The notes: generated by a model from the letters alone, not told the origin. A DNA stretch of 64,000 bases from Armatimonadota bacterium (GCA_017993055.1 JAGONM010000012.1:21361-85360), one strand, 5' to 3'. Numbered from the stretch's first letter, positions 1 through 9,107 are shown. Translations and numbers: made by a program.

Positions 1-2
1 TC

Positions 3-266
3 GCTGAGTTCTGCAGGCGAAACCACATACGGAAGCTGTCCTTGTTCGGCTCGATCCTGCGACAGGATTTCCGGATCGACAGCGATGTGGACGTTCTCGT
101 AGAGTTCGAGCCGGGCTACCGGGTCGGACTGATCCGGATGGCCGCGATGGAGAACGACCTCTCCGCGATGATCGGCCGCAAGGTGGACATGCGTACCCCT
201 CAGGATCTCAGCCGCTATTTTCGTGACAAGGTCGTGTCTTCAGCCGAGGTCCAGTATGTTGCCTGA
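3..266 (+). CDS. mntA: MntA-type nucleotidyltransferase antitoxin (5' end cut by window edge)
   Basis: The reading frame is open to the left edge, so the true start lies outside the window. The visible part carries the minimal nucleotidyltransferase active site GS-x(10)-D-x-D ([15 protein letters not shown]), followed by LVEFEPG, typical of the MNT family. In MntA-HepT systems the MNT protein adenylylates the HEPN toxin on a tyrosine and so neutralises it. The stop codon overlaps the start of the following HEPN gene by 11 bp, which fits a translationally coupled toxin-antitoxin pair. Function is assigned from family knowledge plus the neighbour. Confidence 0.8.
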   Translation, partial: AEFCRRNHIRKLSLFGSILRQDFRIDSDVDVLVEFEPGYRVGLIRMAAMENDLSAMIGRKVDMRTPQDLSRYFRDKVVSSAEVQYVA

Positions 267-600
267 AGAAGACATCGTGAGACTCCGCCACATGCTGGAT
301 GCTGCTGAAGAAGCGCTCGACTTTGCACGTGGCAGATCAAGGGCGGACCTCGATACCGACCGCATGTTTGCTCGCGCGGTTGTCCAGGATATCGAGATCG
401 TCGGCGAGGCTGCCGGCGCTGTCAGTCGGGAGACGCAGGGTCTATACCTGGACATACCGTGGGCCGCGATTACCGCCATGCGCAACCGGCTCATTCACGC
501 GTATTTCGACATAGACCTGGATCGCGTGTGGGATACCCTGGTGGACGACCTCCCGAGCCTTGTCCCGGAACTGCGCCGTATCGTTCGAGGGCAAGACTGA
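256..600 (+). CDS. hepT: HepT-like HEPN (DUF86) ribonuclease toxin
   Basis: This 114 aa protein begins at ATG 256, preceded by GAGGT at suitable spacing; an upstream in-frame start at 223 would overlap the antitoxin gene deeply and has no better ribosome site. Near residue 80 it has RNRLIHAY, the HEPN RNase motif (R-x4-6-H) with the tyrosine that the partner MNT enzyme modifies in characterised HepT proteins. The helical, charged composition and length match DUF86. Together with the upstream MNT gene it forms a type VII toxin-antitoxin module. It ends in TGA, showing that TGA is used as a stop here. Confidence 0.85.
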   Translation: MLPEEDIVRLRHMLDAAEEALDFARGRSRADLDTDRMFARAVVQDIEIVGEAAGAVSRETQGLYLDIPWAAITAMRNRLIHAYFDIDLDRVWDTLVDDLPSLVPELRRIVRGQD

Positions 601-677
601 GCGAAGCCCCAAAACTCCCTTCGCCTCTCCGTCCCTCGTGTGCTACAATCAGCCATCGCCGTCCGAGGAGGGATTCC

Positions 678-1745
678 ATGCTGCCCAAGACCATGAGAGC
701 CGTCGTCACATACGGTCCGGAGGACTACCGGCTCGAGGAAGTGCCGACCCCGCAGGCCGGACCCGGAGAGGTCGTCGTCAAGGTTGACCACGCGGGAGTC
801 TGCGCGAGTGACGTGAAGTGCTTCACCGGCGCTCACCACTTCTGGGGACCCGGTGGGGCGTGCGAGCCGCCGATCATCGCGGGCCATGAGTTCGCGGGTG
901 AGGTCGTCCAACTCGGCGAAGGCGCTGGGGAGAAGCACGGCCTGGCGATCGGCGATCTCGCCGTCTCGGAGCAGATCGTCCCCTGCGGCGAGTGCCGATA
1001 CTGCGCGACCGGCAGGTACTGGCTCTGCAGGGAGGCGAACGTCTACGGCTTCAAGCAGAAAGTCCCGGGTGCGTGGGCCGAGTACATGAAGTTCCCCGCC
1101 AAGTCGCGCAACTACAAGCTGCCCGTGGGAATCTCCCGGACCGCCGCCGCCGCGATCGAGCCGCTCGCATGCTCGATCCATGCCGTCCAGAGGGCGCAAA
1201 TCCAACTCGGCGATGTCGTCGTGATCGCGGGCGCGGGGACTCTCGGCCTCGGGATGGTCGGCGTCGCGAAGCTCCTGACCCCATCGCTCCTGATCTCGAT
1301 TGATCCGAAGGACTACCGCCTGGAGGTGGCAAAGCATCTCGGCGCGGACATGACGATGAACCCCGACCGGGAGGATGTCGTCGCGCGGGTGCTCGATCTG
1401 ACCGACGGCTACGGGTGCGATGTCTACATCAATGCGACCGGCTACCCGGAGTCGGTGCTCCCCGGCCTGATGATGCTCCGGAAGCTCGGCACGTTCGTGG
1501 AGTACGGCGTCTTCCGCGAGCCGGCGACCGTGGACTGGACGATCATCGGCGACAAGAAGGAGCTGAACGTCCTCGGGGCGCACCTCGCGCCGTACACGTT
1601 CCCGCTGGCGATTGACTACATCATGCGCGGCCTGGTGGATGTCTCCCCGATCGTGACCCACGAACTGCCGCTGGAGAACTACGAAACCGCCCTCCACATG
1701 GTCCACGAAGCGACGGAATCTATCAAGGTGCTGCTGAAACCTTGA
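678..1745 (+). CDS. Zinc-dependent medium-chain dehydrogenase, erythritol/L-threitol dehydrogenase-like
   Basis: This 355 aa protein is an MDR-family alcohol dehydrogenase. Catalytic zinc ligands are visible at C42, H70 and E71 (GHEFAGE). The structural zinc loop is C103-x2-C106-x2-C109-x7-C117. The NAD(P)-binding Rossmann motif AGAGTLGLG lies near residue 177. The start is ATG 678 with a strong GAGGAGGG ribosome site; a longer upstream frame has no comparable site. TACAAT at 644-649 could be a -10 element but no good -35 is present. The overall sequence, including LACSIHAV and a DWTIIGDKKELNVLG segment, resembles proteins annotated as erythritol/L-threitol dehydrogenase. Substrate is inferred; threonine or sorbitol dehydrogenase activity cannot be excluded. 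Confidence 0.8.
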   Translation: MLPKTMRAVVTYGPEDYRLEEVPTPQAGPGEVVVKVDHAGVCASDVKCFTGAHHFWGPGGACEPPIIAGHEFAGEVVQLGEGAGEKHGLAIGDLAVSEQIVPCGECRYCATGRYWLCREANVYGFKQKVPGAWAEYMKFPAKSRNYKLPVGISRTAAAAIEPLACSIHAVQRAQIQLGDVVVIAGAGTLGLGMVGVAKLLTPSLLISIDPKDYRLEVAKHLGADMTMNPDREDVVARVLDLTDGYGCDVYINATGYPESVLPGLMMLRKLGTFVEYGVFREPATVDWTIIGDKKELNVLGAHLAPYTFPLAIDYIMRGLVDVSPIVTHELPLENYETALHMVHEATESIKVLLKP

Positions 1746-1951
1746 GAATCTTCCGGAATTCTCACCAAACGATATGACAACCTGTCCGGCGGGTGATACC
1801 ATGGATTCAGCTTTGGGGCCGATGGGCGGTCGCCGGACTGCGATTCCGCTGTCCTTACTCACCTCCCTTCCTGAATCCATTCCGAGGGCTTCTACGCCCA
1901 TTCGGCCCCGTATTTCTACCGGCCCCCGGCGGCTGGAAAGGAGACGGGAGT

Positions 1952-2941
1952 ATGAAAGAGAATATCGTACAAGACGCTCTGCTGAAGGCGGAGATCAGGG
2001 AAGCGCAGCAGTTCGAGAACATGACGGTCCTGCCGCTGTTCTCGGATATCGAACAGGGACCGGCGTACCTGACGCTCGGCGAAGCGATGGAGAAGCAGTT
2101 CCTGACGGTGAAGGAGATTGACGAAGGGGGATCCGTCCCGAGGCTGTGCGCGGTCAACAGCGGTGACGTCCCTGTGCTGCTCCTCGACGGAGAGGAGATG
2201 ATCGGGGCGAAGCAGAACCGTGTCGTCAACACCACGATCCTGCTGGACGCGAAATCGGAAACCGTGATACCGGTGAGCTGTACCGAACAGGGCAGGTGGC
2301 ACTACACGTCCGAGAGGTTCGATGAATCGGCGCATCTCCTGTCCCGGCGCACGAGGGAATCCAAGCTTTCTTCCGTGAGCCGGTCCCTGCACGCAGGCGC
2401 GTCCTTCGCCTCGAACCAGTCCGAGATATGGTCGGAGATCGCGGACATGCATACGGCTGCCGGTGTGGACTCGCCTACCGGGGCCATGAGGGATGTCTAC
2501 GAGCGCCGCTCCGCGGACATCTCGCAGTACCTGGACGCCTTCCCGTGCGCGCCCGGGCAGAGGGGAGTCCTCGTATTCGTCAACGGCCGGGTCAGTGGCC
2601 TCGACTTCCTGTCGTCCGAGGCGGCGTACCCGAAGCTGCACTCGAAGCTCGTGAAAAGCTACGCGATGGACGCCCTCCTGAGGAACAGAGGCCCGTCCAT
2701 GCCGGACCTCGGCGCGGCCAAGACCTTCCTGGAGGCGGCCGCCGCATCGAGTGGGTCCGTCTTCGACTCGGTAGGCATGGGCAAGGACCACAGGTACGAG
2801 GGCCCTTCGGTCGTCGGCTCGGCGCTGGTCTGCGAGGAGTCGGTCGTCCACATGGCCTTCTTCAAGGTCGAGACGCGCGGAAACGGTCCCGACATCGCCA
2901 GTTCGAGAGCCCGCATGCGCTTCCGCAGAGAGCATATCTGA
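1952..2941 (+). CDS. ARPP-1 family domain protein
   Basis: The 329 aa product has a conserved N-terminal half with YLTLGEAMEK, VPVLLLDGEEMIGAKQNR, VNTTILL and IPVSCTEQGRW. I recognise this as the ARPP-1 (ARG and rhodanese-phosphatase-superfamily associated) domain, which spans nearly the whole protein. No signal peptide or membrane segment is seen, so it is likely cytoplasmic. The ATG at 1952 follows a GGAAAGGAG ribosome site; upstream codons in the same frame lack one. The family's biochemical function is not established, and the neighbours (a dehydrogenase upstream, an aminotransferase downstream) do not reveal it. A strong hairpin follows the stop codon. Confidence 0.75.
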   Translation: MKENIVQDALLKAEIREAQQFENMTVLPLFSDIEQGPAYLTLGEAMEKQFLTVKEIDEGGSVPRLCAVNSGDVPVLLLDGEEMIGAKQNRVVNTTILLDAKSETVIPVSCTEQGRWHYTSERFDESAHLLSRRTRESKLSSVSRSLHAGASFASNQSEIWSEIADMHTAAGVDSPTGAMRDVYERRSADISQYLDAFPCAPGQRGVLVFVNGRVSGLDFLSSEAAYPKLHSKLVKSYAMDALLRNRGPSMPDLGAAKTFLEAAAASSGSVFDSVGMGKDHRYEGPSVVGSALVCEESVVHMAFFKVETRGNGPDIASSRARMRFRREHI

Positions 2942-2952
2942 TCCCCTGCCCG

Positions 2953-2996
2953 AACCGGGCCGTCCGCGACACCTGCCCCTTGCGGGCGGCCCGGTT
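2953..2996 (+). terminator. Stem-loop after the ARPP-1 gene, terminator-like
   Basis: A 15 bp stem (AACCGGGCCG.CCGC pairing with GCGGGCGGCCCGGTT, one G-U) closes a 14 nt loop 11 bp after the stop codon. It is followed by TTGCCCTCTTCCC, a pyrimidine-rich but not uniform T tract. It may act as a weak intrinsic terminator or as an mRNA 3' end stabiliser before the aminotransferase gene. Confidence 0.45.
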
Positions 2997-3080
2997 GCCC
3001 TCTTCCCATCCCCGGAAGGAATCCCTCCGCCACTCCCCGAACCTACCGGAAGACCATAACCCTTTCCCGGAGGAACCATA

Positions 3081-4178
3081 GTGCTGGATATCACACCGCG
3101 TGTGCTCATGGGCCCCGGCCCGAGCAATGTAGACCCTCAGGTCCTTCAGGCGATGGCGCTTCCCACCATCGGCCACCTCGACCCTGACTTCATCGAGATC
3201 ATGGAGAGCACGAAGGACATGCTCAAGCGGGTCATGATGACCGAGAACGAGCTGACGATCCCCGTCTCCGGCACCGGAAGCGCCGGGATGGAGGCCGCGA
3301 TCTGCAACCTCGTCGAGCCGGGCGACCGCGTCGTCGTCTGCGTGAACGGCGTCTTCGGCACCCGCATGGTGGATGTCGCGGGCCGCTACGGAGCCGAGGT
3401 CATCCGCGTCGACGCTCCCTGGGGCAAGCCGATCGATCCGGCGGACGTCCGCAAAGCGGTCGCGGGCGGAGGGATCAAGTTCGTCGGCATCGTACATGCG
3501 GAGACCTCGACGGGCGTCCTTCAGCCGCTCGAGGAGATTTCGAAGATCGTCCACGACGCCGGCGCCCTCTTCCTGGTAGATACCGTCACGTCGCTCGGCG
3601 GCCATCCGGTCCGGGTGGATGAGTGGAAGATAGACGCGTGCTATTCCGGCACCCAGAAGTGCCTCAGCATCCCGCCGGGCCTCGCGCCGATCTCGTTCTC
3701 GCCGCCAGCGGTCGAGGTCATCGCAAACCGTAAGACCAAGGTGGCGAGCTGGTACCTCGACATGAACTTCATCCGCAACTACTGGGGCAGTGAGCGAGTC
3801 TACCATCACACCGCCCCGATCAACGCGATCTATGGCTTCCACGAGGGCCTGCGCCTGATCCTCGACGAGGGCCTCGAGAACCGCTGGGCGAGGCACAAGG
3901 CGAACCACGAGCTGCTCGTCGCCGGCCTCGCGGAGATGGGCCTCGGCATCCTTCCCGATCCCGGCTTCCGGCTCTGGAGCCTGAACGCCGTCACGATCCC
4001 CGACGGAGCGGACGACATGGCGGTCCGGAAGCAGTTGCTCGCCGACTACAACATCGAGGTCGGCGGCGGACTCGGCGATCTGAAGGGCAAGGTCTGGCGC
4101 GTCGGCCTGATGGGAGCCAGCTCCACGCCGAACAACGTCATCCTGCTCCTCGGCGCGCTCAAGAAGATACTCGGGTAG
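3081..4178 (+). CDS. Class V aminotransferase, alanine/serine-glyoxylate aminotransferase type
   Basis: The 365 aa protein is a PLP-dependent fold-type I class V aminotransferase. The PLP lysine is K193 in YSGTQKCLS, preceded by [10 protein letters not shown], which carries the PLP-binding aspartate. The N-terminal [12 protein letters not shown] and the GTGSAGMEA stretch are typical of alanine-glyoxylate, serine-glyoxylate and serine-pyruvate aminotransferases. Translation starts at GTG 3081 after a perfect GGAGG. The adjacent downstream genes encode glycolate oxidase subunits, which make glyoxylate. The likely role is therefore transamination of glyoxylate to glycine with alanine or serine as donor. 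The exact amino donor is not visible from sequence. Confidence 0.85.
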   Translation: MLDITPRVLMGPGPSNVDPQVLQAMALPTIGHLDPDFIEIMESTKDMLKRVMMTENELTIPVSGTGSAGMEAAICNLVEPGDRVVVCVNGVFGTRMVDVAGRYGAEVIRVDAPWGKPIDPADVRKAVAGGGIKFVGIVHAETSTGVLQPLEEISKIVHDAGALFLVDTVTSLGGHPVRVDEWKIDACYSGTQKCLSIPPGLAPISFSPPAVEVIANRKTKVASWYLDMNFIRNYWGSERVYHHTAPINAIYGFHEGLRLILDEGLENRWARHKANHELLVAGLAEMGLGILPDPGFRLWSLNAVTIPDGADDMAVRKQLLADYNIEVGGGLGDLKGKVWRVGLMGASSTPNNVILLLGALKKILG

Positions 4179-4206
4179 GTTCAAGGTTCAATGCTTAAGG
4201 TTCAAG
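4179..4206 (+). repeat. Short GTTCAAG-type tandem repeat
   Basis: GTTCAAG and GTTCAATG followed by AAGGTTCAAGG form imperfect heptad copies in the gap between the aminotransferase and the glycolate oxidase gene. The glcD start codon lies inside the repeat. A similar GTTCAAG repeat occurs near 40280, upstream of the acyl-CoA dehydrogenase gene. Confidence 0.5.
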
Positions 4207-6269
4207 GCGGCCTTGTTGACCGCCTGCGTGCGGTGATGCCCCCTGACGCCGTTGTGGACGATCCGCTGCGGCTGTCGTTCTACGGCTACGACGGCACGTT
4301 CTACGAGGGAATGCCGGATGTCGCCCTCCTGCCGGAGACCACCGAGCAGGTTTCCGCGGCCGTCAGGCTGTGCGCGGAATCAGGGGTTCCGCTCGTAGCG
4401 CGCGGAGCGGCGACCAGTCTCAGCGGCGGGCCGGTTCCCGTGCGAGGCGGCGCGGTATTCTCGTTCACGAGGATGGACCGCATCTTGGATCTCGACTATG
4501 CCAATCAGCGCGCGGTCGTGCAACCCGGCGTCGTCAACCTCCAGTTCCAGAACGTCCTCGCGAAGAACCGATTCTTCTACGCGCCCGATCCCGCCAGCCA
4601 GTGCGTCTGCACCCTTGGCGGGAACGTCGGCGAGAACTCCGGCGGCCCTCATTGCCTCAAGTACGGTGTCACCGCCAACCACATCCTCGGCCTGACGATG
4701 GTCCTGCCCGACGGATCGGTCCTCGAGACGAGCCTCGATCAATCGGGTTATGACCTCACCGGCGTGATCGTCGGCAGCGAGGGGACATTCGGCCTCGTGA
4801 CCGAGATCGTCTGCCGGATCATGCCGCTCCCCGAGTCGGTGGTCACGATGCTGGCTGTCTTCGATACCCTCGACGGCGCGAGCCGCTCGGTCTCGGGCAT
4901 CATCGCCGAGGGAATCATCACCGCGACACTCGAGATGATGGACAATCAGACGATCCGCGCGGTCGAGAGGCATCTCAGCGCAGGGTATCCGCTCGATGCG
5001 GAAGCGGTTCTGCTGATCGAACTCGACGGGCCAAAGGGAACGCTGGCCGATCAGGTCGCGCGCGTCGAAGAGGTCTGCCGCCGGAATGGAGTTCGCAGCC
5101 TGGATAAGGCCGAGGACGAGGCTCAGCGCGCGCTCCTCTGGAAGGGGCGAAAGGGCGCATTCGGGGCGGTCGTCAACATCGCGCCGAGTAAGATCTGTAC
5201 CGACATCTCGGTTCCAAGGACCGAACTCCCGGCGACGCTAGCGGCCGTCATGGAGATCGGGCGCAGGCACGACATCGCGATCGCGAACGTCTTCCACGCG
5301 GGAGACGGCAACCTCCACCCGCTGATACTCTTCGATCCGCGCGATGACGGCCAGCTTCGGCGGGCACGGCAAGCCGACCAGGAGATCACGCAGCTTGCCC
5401 TCGAGTACGGTGGAGTTCTCACCGGCGAGCACGGTATCGGCTGTGTCAAGCGGCAGTACATGACGCAGATGTTCGGCCCGTCCGAGTTGCGGCTCATGCA
5501 CCGGATAAAGGATGCATTCGACCCCGAGCACCGATGCAATCCGGGCAAGGTTCTCCCCGACTTGAGCGAGCTCGCAGATCCGGACCTGCCTAACCTTGCC
5601 GGACGCGCGCTCGACCTCCAGCCGCTGGACCAGGAGGCTGTGAGAGCCACGCTCGCCATTGCGAATCGTGACGGCGCGAAGTTGCTGGTCCGAGGCGGCG
5701 GGACCAAGTCGCCGCGGTCCACCGGTGGAAGGTCCGTTCTGAAGCTCGGATGGCTGAACCGGATCATCTCGCACGACTACGAGAACCTCACCGTCACCGC
5801 CGAGTGTGGAGTCACGCTGGGTGCGCTCGAGCAGGCCCTCGCCGAGCATGGGCAGATGCTCCCGTTCCGCAGGCGGTTCGATGACAGCGAGACTCTCGGA
5901 GGTATCATCGCCGCCGACCAGTCGGGACCGGGGCGGCTCGTCTACGGAACGCCGAGGGATTTCGTCACCGGCATCAAGGCGGCGCTCCCGAACGGCGAGG
6001 TCGTGTCGTTCGGCGGCTCCTGCGTGAAGAACGTCGCGGGCTATGCTGTCGAGAAGCTGCTCATCGGCTCGCGGGGCACGCTGGCCGCGATCCTTGAGGT
6101 CACCCTGCGCACTGTGCCTCGGACTGTGGACTGCGGAACCGAAGTCCGCGGAGCTTCCGCTTCCTCTGGGGCGCAAGGCAGAGCGGAAGCTGCGTCCGGA
6201 GACTCCGCCTCCGCACTCCAAGAATGGATCAAGCGCGCATTCGACCCGAACGGGGTTCTACCCGAATGA
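4191..6269 (+). CDS. glcD: Fused glycolate oxidase GlcD-GlcE, with shortened GlcE part
   Basis: The 692 aa protein joins two FAD-dependent modules. Residues about 1-465 are GlcD: FAD_binding_4 (VARGAATSLSGGPVPVRGG, GGNVGENSGGPHCLKYG) and the FAD-oxidase C domain (HGIGCVKRQYM, NPGKVLPD). Residues about 470-650 are a second FAD_binding_4 module like GlcE (RGGGTKSP, GSCVKNVAGYAVEKL). The usual GlcE cap domain is missing. It is replaced by about 30 Ala/Ser/Gly-rich residues, followed by the normal GlcE terminus WIKRAFDPNGVLPE. With the next gene it should form membrane-associated glycolate (or D-lactate-like) oxidase feeding electrons to the respiratory chain. The stop overlaps the glcF start (ATGA). 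Confidence 0.85.
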   Translation: MLKVQGGLVDRLRAVMPPDAVVDDPLRLSFYGYDGTFYEGMPDVALLPETTEQVSAAVRLCAESGVPLVARGAATSLSGGPVPVRGGAVFSFTRMDRILDLDYANQRAVVQPGVVNLQFQNVLAKNRFFYAPDPASQCVCTLGGNVGENSGGPHCLKYGVTANHILGLTMVLPDGSVLETSLDQSGYDLTGVIVGSEGTFGLVTEIVCRIMPLPESVVTMLAVFDTLDGASRSVSGIIAEGIITATLEMMDNQTIRAVERHLSAGYPLDAEAVLLIELDGPKGTLADQVARVEEVCRRNGVRSLDKAEDEAQRALLWKGRKGAFGAVVNIAPSKICTDISVPRTELPATLAAVMEIGRRHDIAIANVFHAGDGNLHPLILFDPRDDGQLRRARQADQEITQLALEYGGVLTGEHGIGCVKRQYMTQMFGPSELRLMHRIKDAFDPEHRCNPGKVLPDLSELADPDLPNLAGRALDLQPLDQEAVRATLAIANRDGAKLLVRGGGTKSPRSTGGRSVLKLGWLNRIISHDYENLTVTAECGVTLGALEQALAEHGQMLPFRRRFDDSETLGGIIAADQSGPGRLVYGTPRDFVTGIKAALPNGEVVSFGGSCVKNVAGYAVEKLLIGSRGTLAAILEVTLRTVPRTVDCGTEVRGASASSGAQGRAEAASGDSASALQEWIKRAFDPNGVLPE
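6131..6225 (+). repeat. Low-complexity palindromic segment at the GlcE junction
   Basis: This stretch contains several inverted copies of short GC words (TCCGCGGAGC, AGCTTCCGCTTCC, GCGGAAGCT, CTCCGCCTCCGCACTCC). It encodes the Ala/Ser/Gly-rich linker of the GlcD-GlcE fusion. It resembles small dispersed palindromic elements, and it sits exactly where the GlcE cap domain is missing. Confidence 0.45.
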
Positions 6270-7564
6270 GAGACCCTGACTACATCGAATCCGAGCTGAG
6301 CAGGTGCAACAAGTGCGGCTACTGCATGCAGAGCTGCCCGATCTACCGCACGACTCGCCGCGAGTCGCAGGTCGCCCGCGCCCGGAACCAGACCGTGCGA
6401 GCGATCACTGAGGGCGGCGAAGAAGTCACCCGCGAGATGCTCGAGCCGTTCTTCGACTGCTTGCTCTGCGGGGCGTGTACGACTGACTGCTTCGGTCGCG
6501 TCGAGACGAAGGAACTGATGGTCCGCGCCCGCGAGGCGTTCAACTCCCGGTTCGGCGATTCTGCGGTCCGGCGGTACATCTTCCGCACGCTTCTCGCCGA
6601 TCCGAAGCTGCTCAACACCGTCGTCCGGCTGGCTCGACTCGGCAAGCGGACCGGCATCTCGACCACTGCTCGAAACCTGGGGCTGCTCCGCTGGCTGAGT
6701 TCCTCGCTCGACGCCGCGGAGGACCTGGTGCCGTCGATGCCCGGTCGGTTCCTGCGGGCAAAGCTGGTCAGTCTCGGATTCAGGGAGATCGAGCAGGGTG
6801 GGGTGAAGGTGATGCGGCTCGATCCGGAGCAGGCGTCAGGCCCGCATGTTGCCTACTTCATTGGTTGTGCCACGAACTTCCAACTCCCGGGCATGGGCGA
6901 GGCGGCGATCAAGCTGCTTGCAGCCGCCGGATGCCGGATCACGATCGCTCCGAACGTCTGCTGCGGGCTTCCTCCGTATTCCTACGGCGACATCGAGGGC
7001 GCGCACGATCTCGCCCGCATGAACGTCGAGCTGTTCGCCGACCTCGACTTCGATCTCCTGGTGACCGAGTGCGGCAGTTGCAGTTCATTCGTGAAGGAGT
7101 GGGCCAAACTGCTACCCGATTCCCCCGAGGCTGCCGATCTGTCGAAGCGCACCCGGGACATCACCGAACTCCTCGCCGGGCTGAAGCTCCCGAAGTCTCA
7201 GGCCACCGGCGTGACGGTCACCTACCACGATCCGTGCCACCTCGGGCGCGGGCAGGGGATCACCGACGCGCCGAGAAGGCTGCTTGCTGATGTCGGCGGG
7301 TTCGAGCTGGCGGAGATGGCCGAGTCGAACTGGTGCTGCGGAGGGGCCGGCTCATACAACCTCAGCCACCCCGAGATGTCGAAGGAAGTCCTCTCCCGCA
7401 AGATGAGCCGCATCTCCGACACCCGCGCCGAGATCATCTCGACCGCCTGCCCCGCGTGCATCATCCAGATCGACTTCGGCGCCCGCACTCAGGACACCCG
7501 GCGTCCCGTCCGCCACGTCATCGAACTCCTCGCCGAGCGCCTCGGGCTCATGAGGGGCGGCTGA
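6266..7564 (+). CDS. glcF: Glycolate oxidase iron-sulfur subunit GlcF
   Basis: The 432 aa protein carries two 4Fe-4S ferredoxin motifs: C14-x2-C17-x2-C20-x3-C24P and C65-x2-C68-x2-C71-x3-C75. Two CCG domains follow, marked by CCGLPPYSYGD and CCGGAGSYNLSHPEMS. This is the standard architecture of GlcF and related heterodisulfide-reductase-D-like subunits. The ATG overlaps the upstream stop by 4 bp, so it is translationally coupled to glcDE. It passes electrons from the flavoprotein to quinone. A longer reading frame upstream lies wholly within glcDE and is not the start. Confidence 0.9.
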   Translation: MRDPDYIESELSRCNKCGYCMQSCPIYRTTRRESQVARARNQTVRAITEGGEEVTREMLEPFFDCLLCGACTTDCFGRVETKELMVRAREAFNSRFGDSAVRRYIFRTLLADPKLLNTVVRLARLGKRTGISTTARNLGLLRWLSSSLDAAEDLVPSMPGRFLRAKLVSLGFREIEQGGVKVMRLDPEQASGPHVAYFIGCATNFQLPGMGEAAIKLLAAAGCRITIAPNVCCGLPPYSYGDIEGAHDLARMNVELFADLDFDLLVTECGSCSSFVKEWAKLLPDSPEAADLSKRTRDITELLAGLKLPKSQATGVTVTYHDPCHLGRGQGITDAPRRLLADVGGFELAEMAESNWCCGGAGSYNLSHPEMSKEVLSRKMSRISDTRAEIISTACPACIIQIDFGARTQDTRRPVRHVIELLAERLGLMRGG

Positions 7565-7595
7565 TTCCTGTCCCAATGACATCCAGTCAAGCCTG

Positions 7596-7623
7596 TTCAG
7601 ACCCGCGCGACGTGTGATATAAT
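7596..7623 (+). promoter_or_regulatory. Promoter for nuoABCD
   Basis: A perfect TATAAT (7618-7623) lies 16 bp downstream of TTCAGA, a weak -35 match. The predicted start of transcription is near 7630, about 40 bp before the nuoA ATG. It separates the complex I genes from glcF. Confidence 0.6.
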
Positions 7624-7671
7624 GCAGTGCTTTCGGGCATAGCGCATCTGTCGCGATTCGAGAGGTTCGAG

Positions 7672-8046
7672 ATGCAGAACAACTACGCGTATATCGCCCT
7701 TTTCGCGATAGTGGGGATCGCCTTCACGGTGGTCACCATGTGGTTCTCATGGCTCCTGCGCCCCAGTTACAGGGCTGAGGGCGTCCAGGCCGAGCCCTAC
7801 GAGTGCGGTGAGGTCCCCGTCGGCCCCGCGTGGAAGCAGTTCCGAATCGGTTACTACATATTCGCGCTCGTGTTCGTCATATTCGATGTGGAAGCGATCT
7901 TCATCTTCCCGTGGGCGGTGGTGCTCAGGGATATGAAGGCGGCCGGCCTCGGCCTCTTCGCCTTCGTGGAGATGATGGTTTTCATCGCCGTCCTGCTCGT
8001 CGGACTGCTCTACGCGTGGCGCAAGGGGGTGCTCAAGTGGGAGTAG
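7672..8046 (+). CDS. nuoA: NADH-quinone oxidoreductase subunit A
   Basis: The 124 aa membrane protein has three hydrophobic helices (about residues 3-24, 60-83 and 92-115) and the NuoA signature YECGEVPVG followed by [21 protein letters not shown]. These place it in the membrane arm of complex I. The ATG at 7672 is preferred over an upstream GTG at 7627, because it gives the normal NuoA N-terminus. Its stop codon lies 10 bp inside nuoB, so the two genes are coupled. Confidence 0.93.
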   Translation: MQNNYAYIALFAIVGIAFTVVTMWFSWLLRPSYRAEGVQAEPYECGEVPVGPAWKQFRIGYYIFALVFVIFDVEAIFIFPWAVVLRDMKAAGLGLFAFVEMMVFIAVLLVGLLYAWRKGVLKWE

Positions 8047-8525
8047 TGGTCGAGAGGCTGCCCGGCGTCGTGACCACCAAGCTCGACACCGTGCTCAACT
8101 GGGCCCGCACCTCGTCGCTCTGGTATATGCTGTTCGGCCTGGCGTGCTGCGCGATCGAGTTGATGGCGACCGGCGCCGCCCGGTATGACTTCGACCGCTT
8201 CGGCATGATGTTCCGCGCCTCGCCGAGGCAGAGCGACCTGATGATCGTCGCCGGCACCGTCACCAAGAAGATGGCGCCCAGGATCAAGCGCATCTACGAG
8301 CAGATGGCCGAGCCGAGATACGTGATCGCTATGGGGTCTTGCGCGATCTCGGGCGGCCCGTTCATCGGCTCCTACAGCGTCGTGATGGGAGTGGACGAGA
8401 TCATCCCGGTTGACGTGTACATCCCCGGGTGCCCGCCCAGGCCCGAGGCGCTTATCCAGGGCTGCCTCAAGCTCCGCGAGAAGATCAACAAGGAGAGCAT
8501 CAAGCCCAAGAAGGGCGAGGCATAG
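8037..8525 (+). CDS. nuoB: NADH-quinone oxidoreductase subunit B
   Basis: The 162 aa protein has the N2 cluster ligands of NuoB: C37-C38 (ACCAIE), C102 (GSCAISGG) and C132 ([10 protein letters not shown]). These hold the terminal 4Fe-4S cluster that reduces quinone. GTG 8037 is preceded by AAGGGGGT and overlaps nuoA by 10 bp; GTG 8046 is a possible alternative. It belongs to the peripheral arm and contacts NuoC and NuoD, which follow. Confidence 0.93.
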   Translation: MGVVVERLPGVVTTKLDTVLNWARTSSLWYMLFGLACCAIELMATGAARYDFDRFGMMFRASPRQSDLMIVAGTVTKKMAPRIKRIYEQMAEPRYVIAMGSCAISGGPFIGSYSVVMGVDEIIPVDVYIPGCPPRPEALIQGCLKLREKINKESIKPKKGEA

Positions 8526-8618
8526 TAGCGAACCTGTCGTTCCTGGCGCAGCGAGGAATCTCATGCCTGATACTTCGCTTCGCTCAGACAGACACCGTTG
8601 ATTACAGGTCATCACACC
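8526..8618 (+). other. Intercistronic spacer between nuoB and nuoC
   Basis: This 93 bp gap contains GCGCAGCGAGGAATCTCATG and TTCGCTTCGCTCAGACAGAC. Similar words occur as dispersed intergenic repeats in many bacterial genomes. It is unusual inside a compact nuo operon. No promoter or terminator was recognised. Confidence 0.35.
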
Positions 8619-9107
8619 ATGAGCAACTCGGAACAACTCGAACAGGTCGTCCGAAACGCTTTTCCCGATGCCGTGGACGAGGCCTCGGAGGTCGGCGGGG
8701 TCGCGACGCTCACCGTCTCGGCCGATGCGATCGCAGGAATCTGCGCCTTCCTGCGGGACGACCCGGCGGCGAGGTTCGACTACCTGATGTCGCTCACCGC
8801 CGTGGACTGGACCGACCGGTTCGAGGTGGTCTACCACCTGTATTCGATCCCGATGAAGCACTACCTGACGCTGAAGGTCAAGACCGATCGGGACAACCCG
8901 GTCGTACCCTCCGTCTGCACCGTGTGGAAGGCGGCCGACTGGCAGGAGCGCGAGGTCTACGATATGTTCGGCATCCGCTTCGAGGGCCATCGCCACCTCG
9001 CTCGCATCCTGCTTGAGGACGACTGGGAGGGCTTCCCGCTGAGGAAGGATTATGCCGCCGATTCGGCAGTCTCCGGCCCCTCCGACACGTCCGATGCGAC
9101 AGGCTGA
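8619..9107 (+). CDS. nuoC: NADH-quinone oxidoreductase subunit C
   Basis: The 162 aa protein has the 30 kDa subunit signature EREVYDMFGIRFEGHRHLARILLEDDWEGFPLRKDY near its C-terminus and the preceding KTDRDNPVVPSVCTVWKAADW. ATG 8619 is chosen because an upstream TTG adds no conserved residues; the ribosome site (AGGTC) is weak. The last 14 or so residues, rich in Ser, Asp and Thr, go beyond the usual family end. It is a peripheral-arm subunit of complex I. Confidence 0.93.
   Translation: MSNSEQLEQVVRNAFPDAVDEASEVGGVATLTVSADAIAGICAFLRDDPAARFDYLMSLTAVDWTDRFEVVYHLYSIPMKHYLTLKVKTDRDNPVVPSVCTVWKAADWQEREVYDMFGIRFEGHRHLARILLEDDWEGFPLRKDYAADSAVSGPSDTSDATG

Noticed and set aside
495..1901. 468-codon open frame on the - strand
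   Set aside because: It lies antisense to the dehydrogenase and hepT genes, has no recognisable domains and a biased Arg/Val/His composition typical of GC-rich shadow frames.
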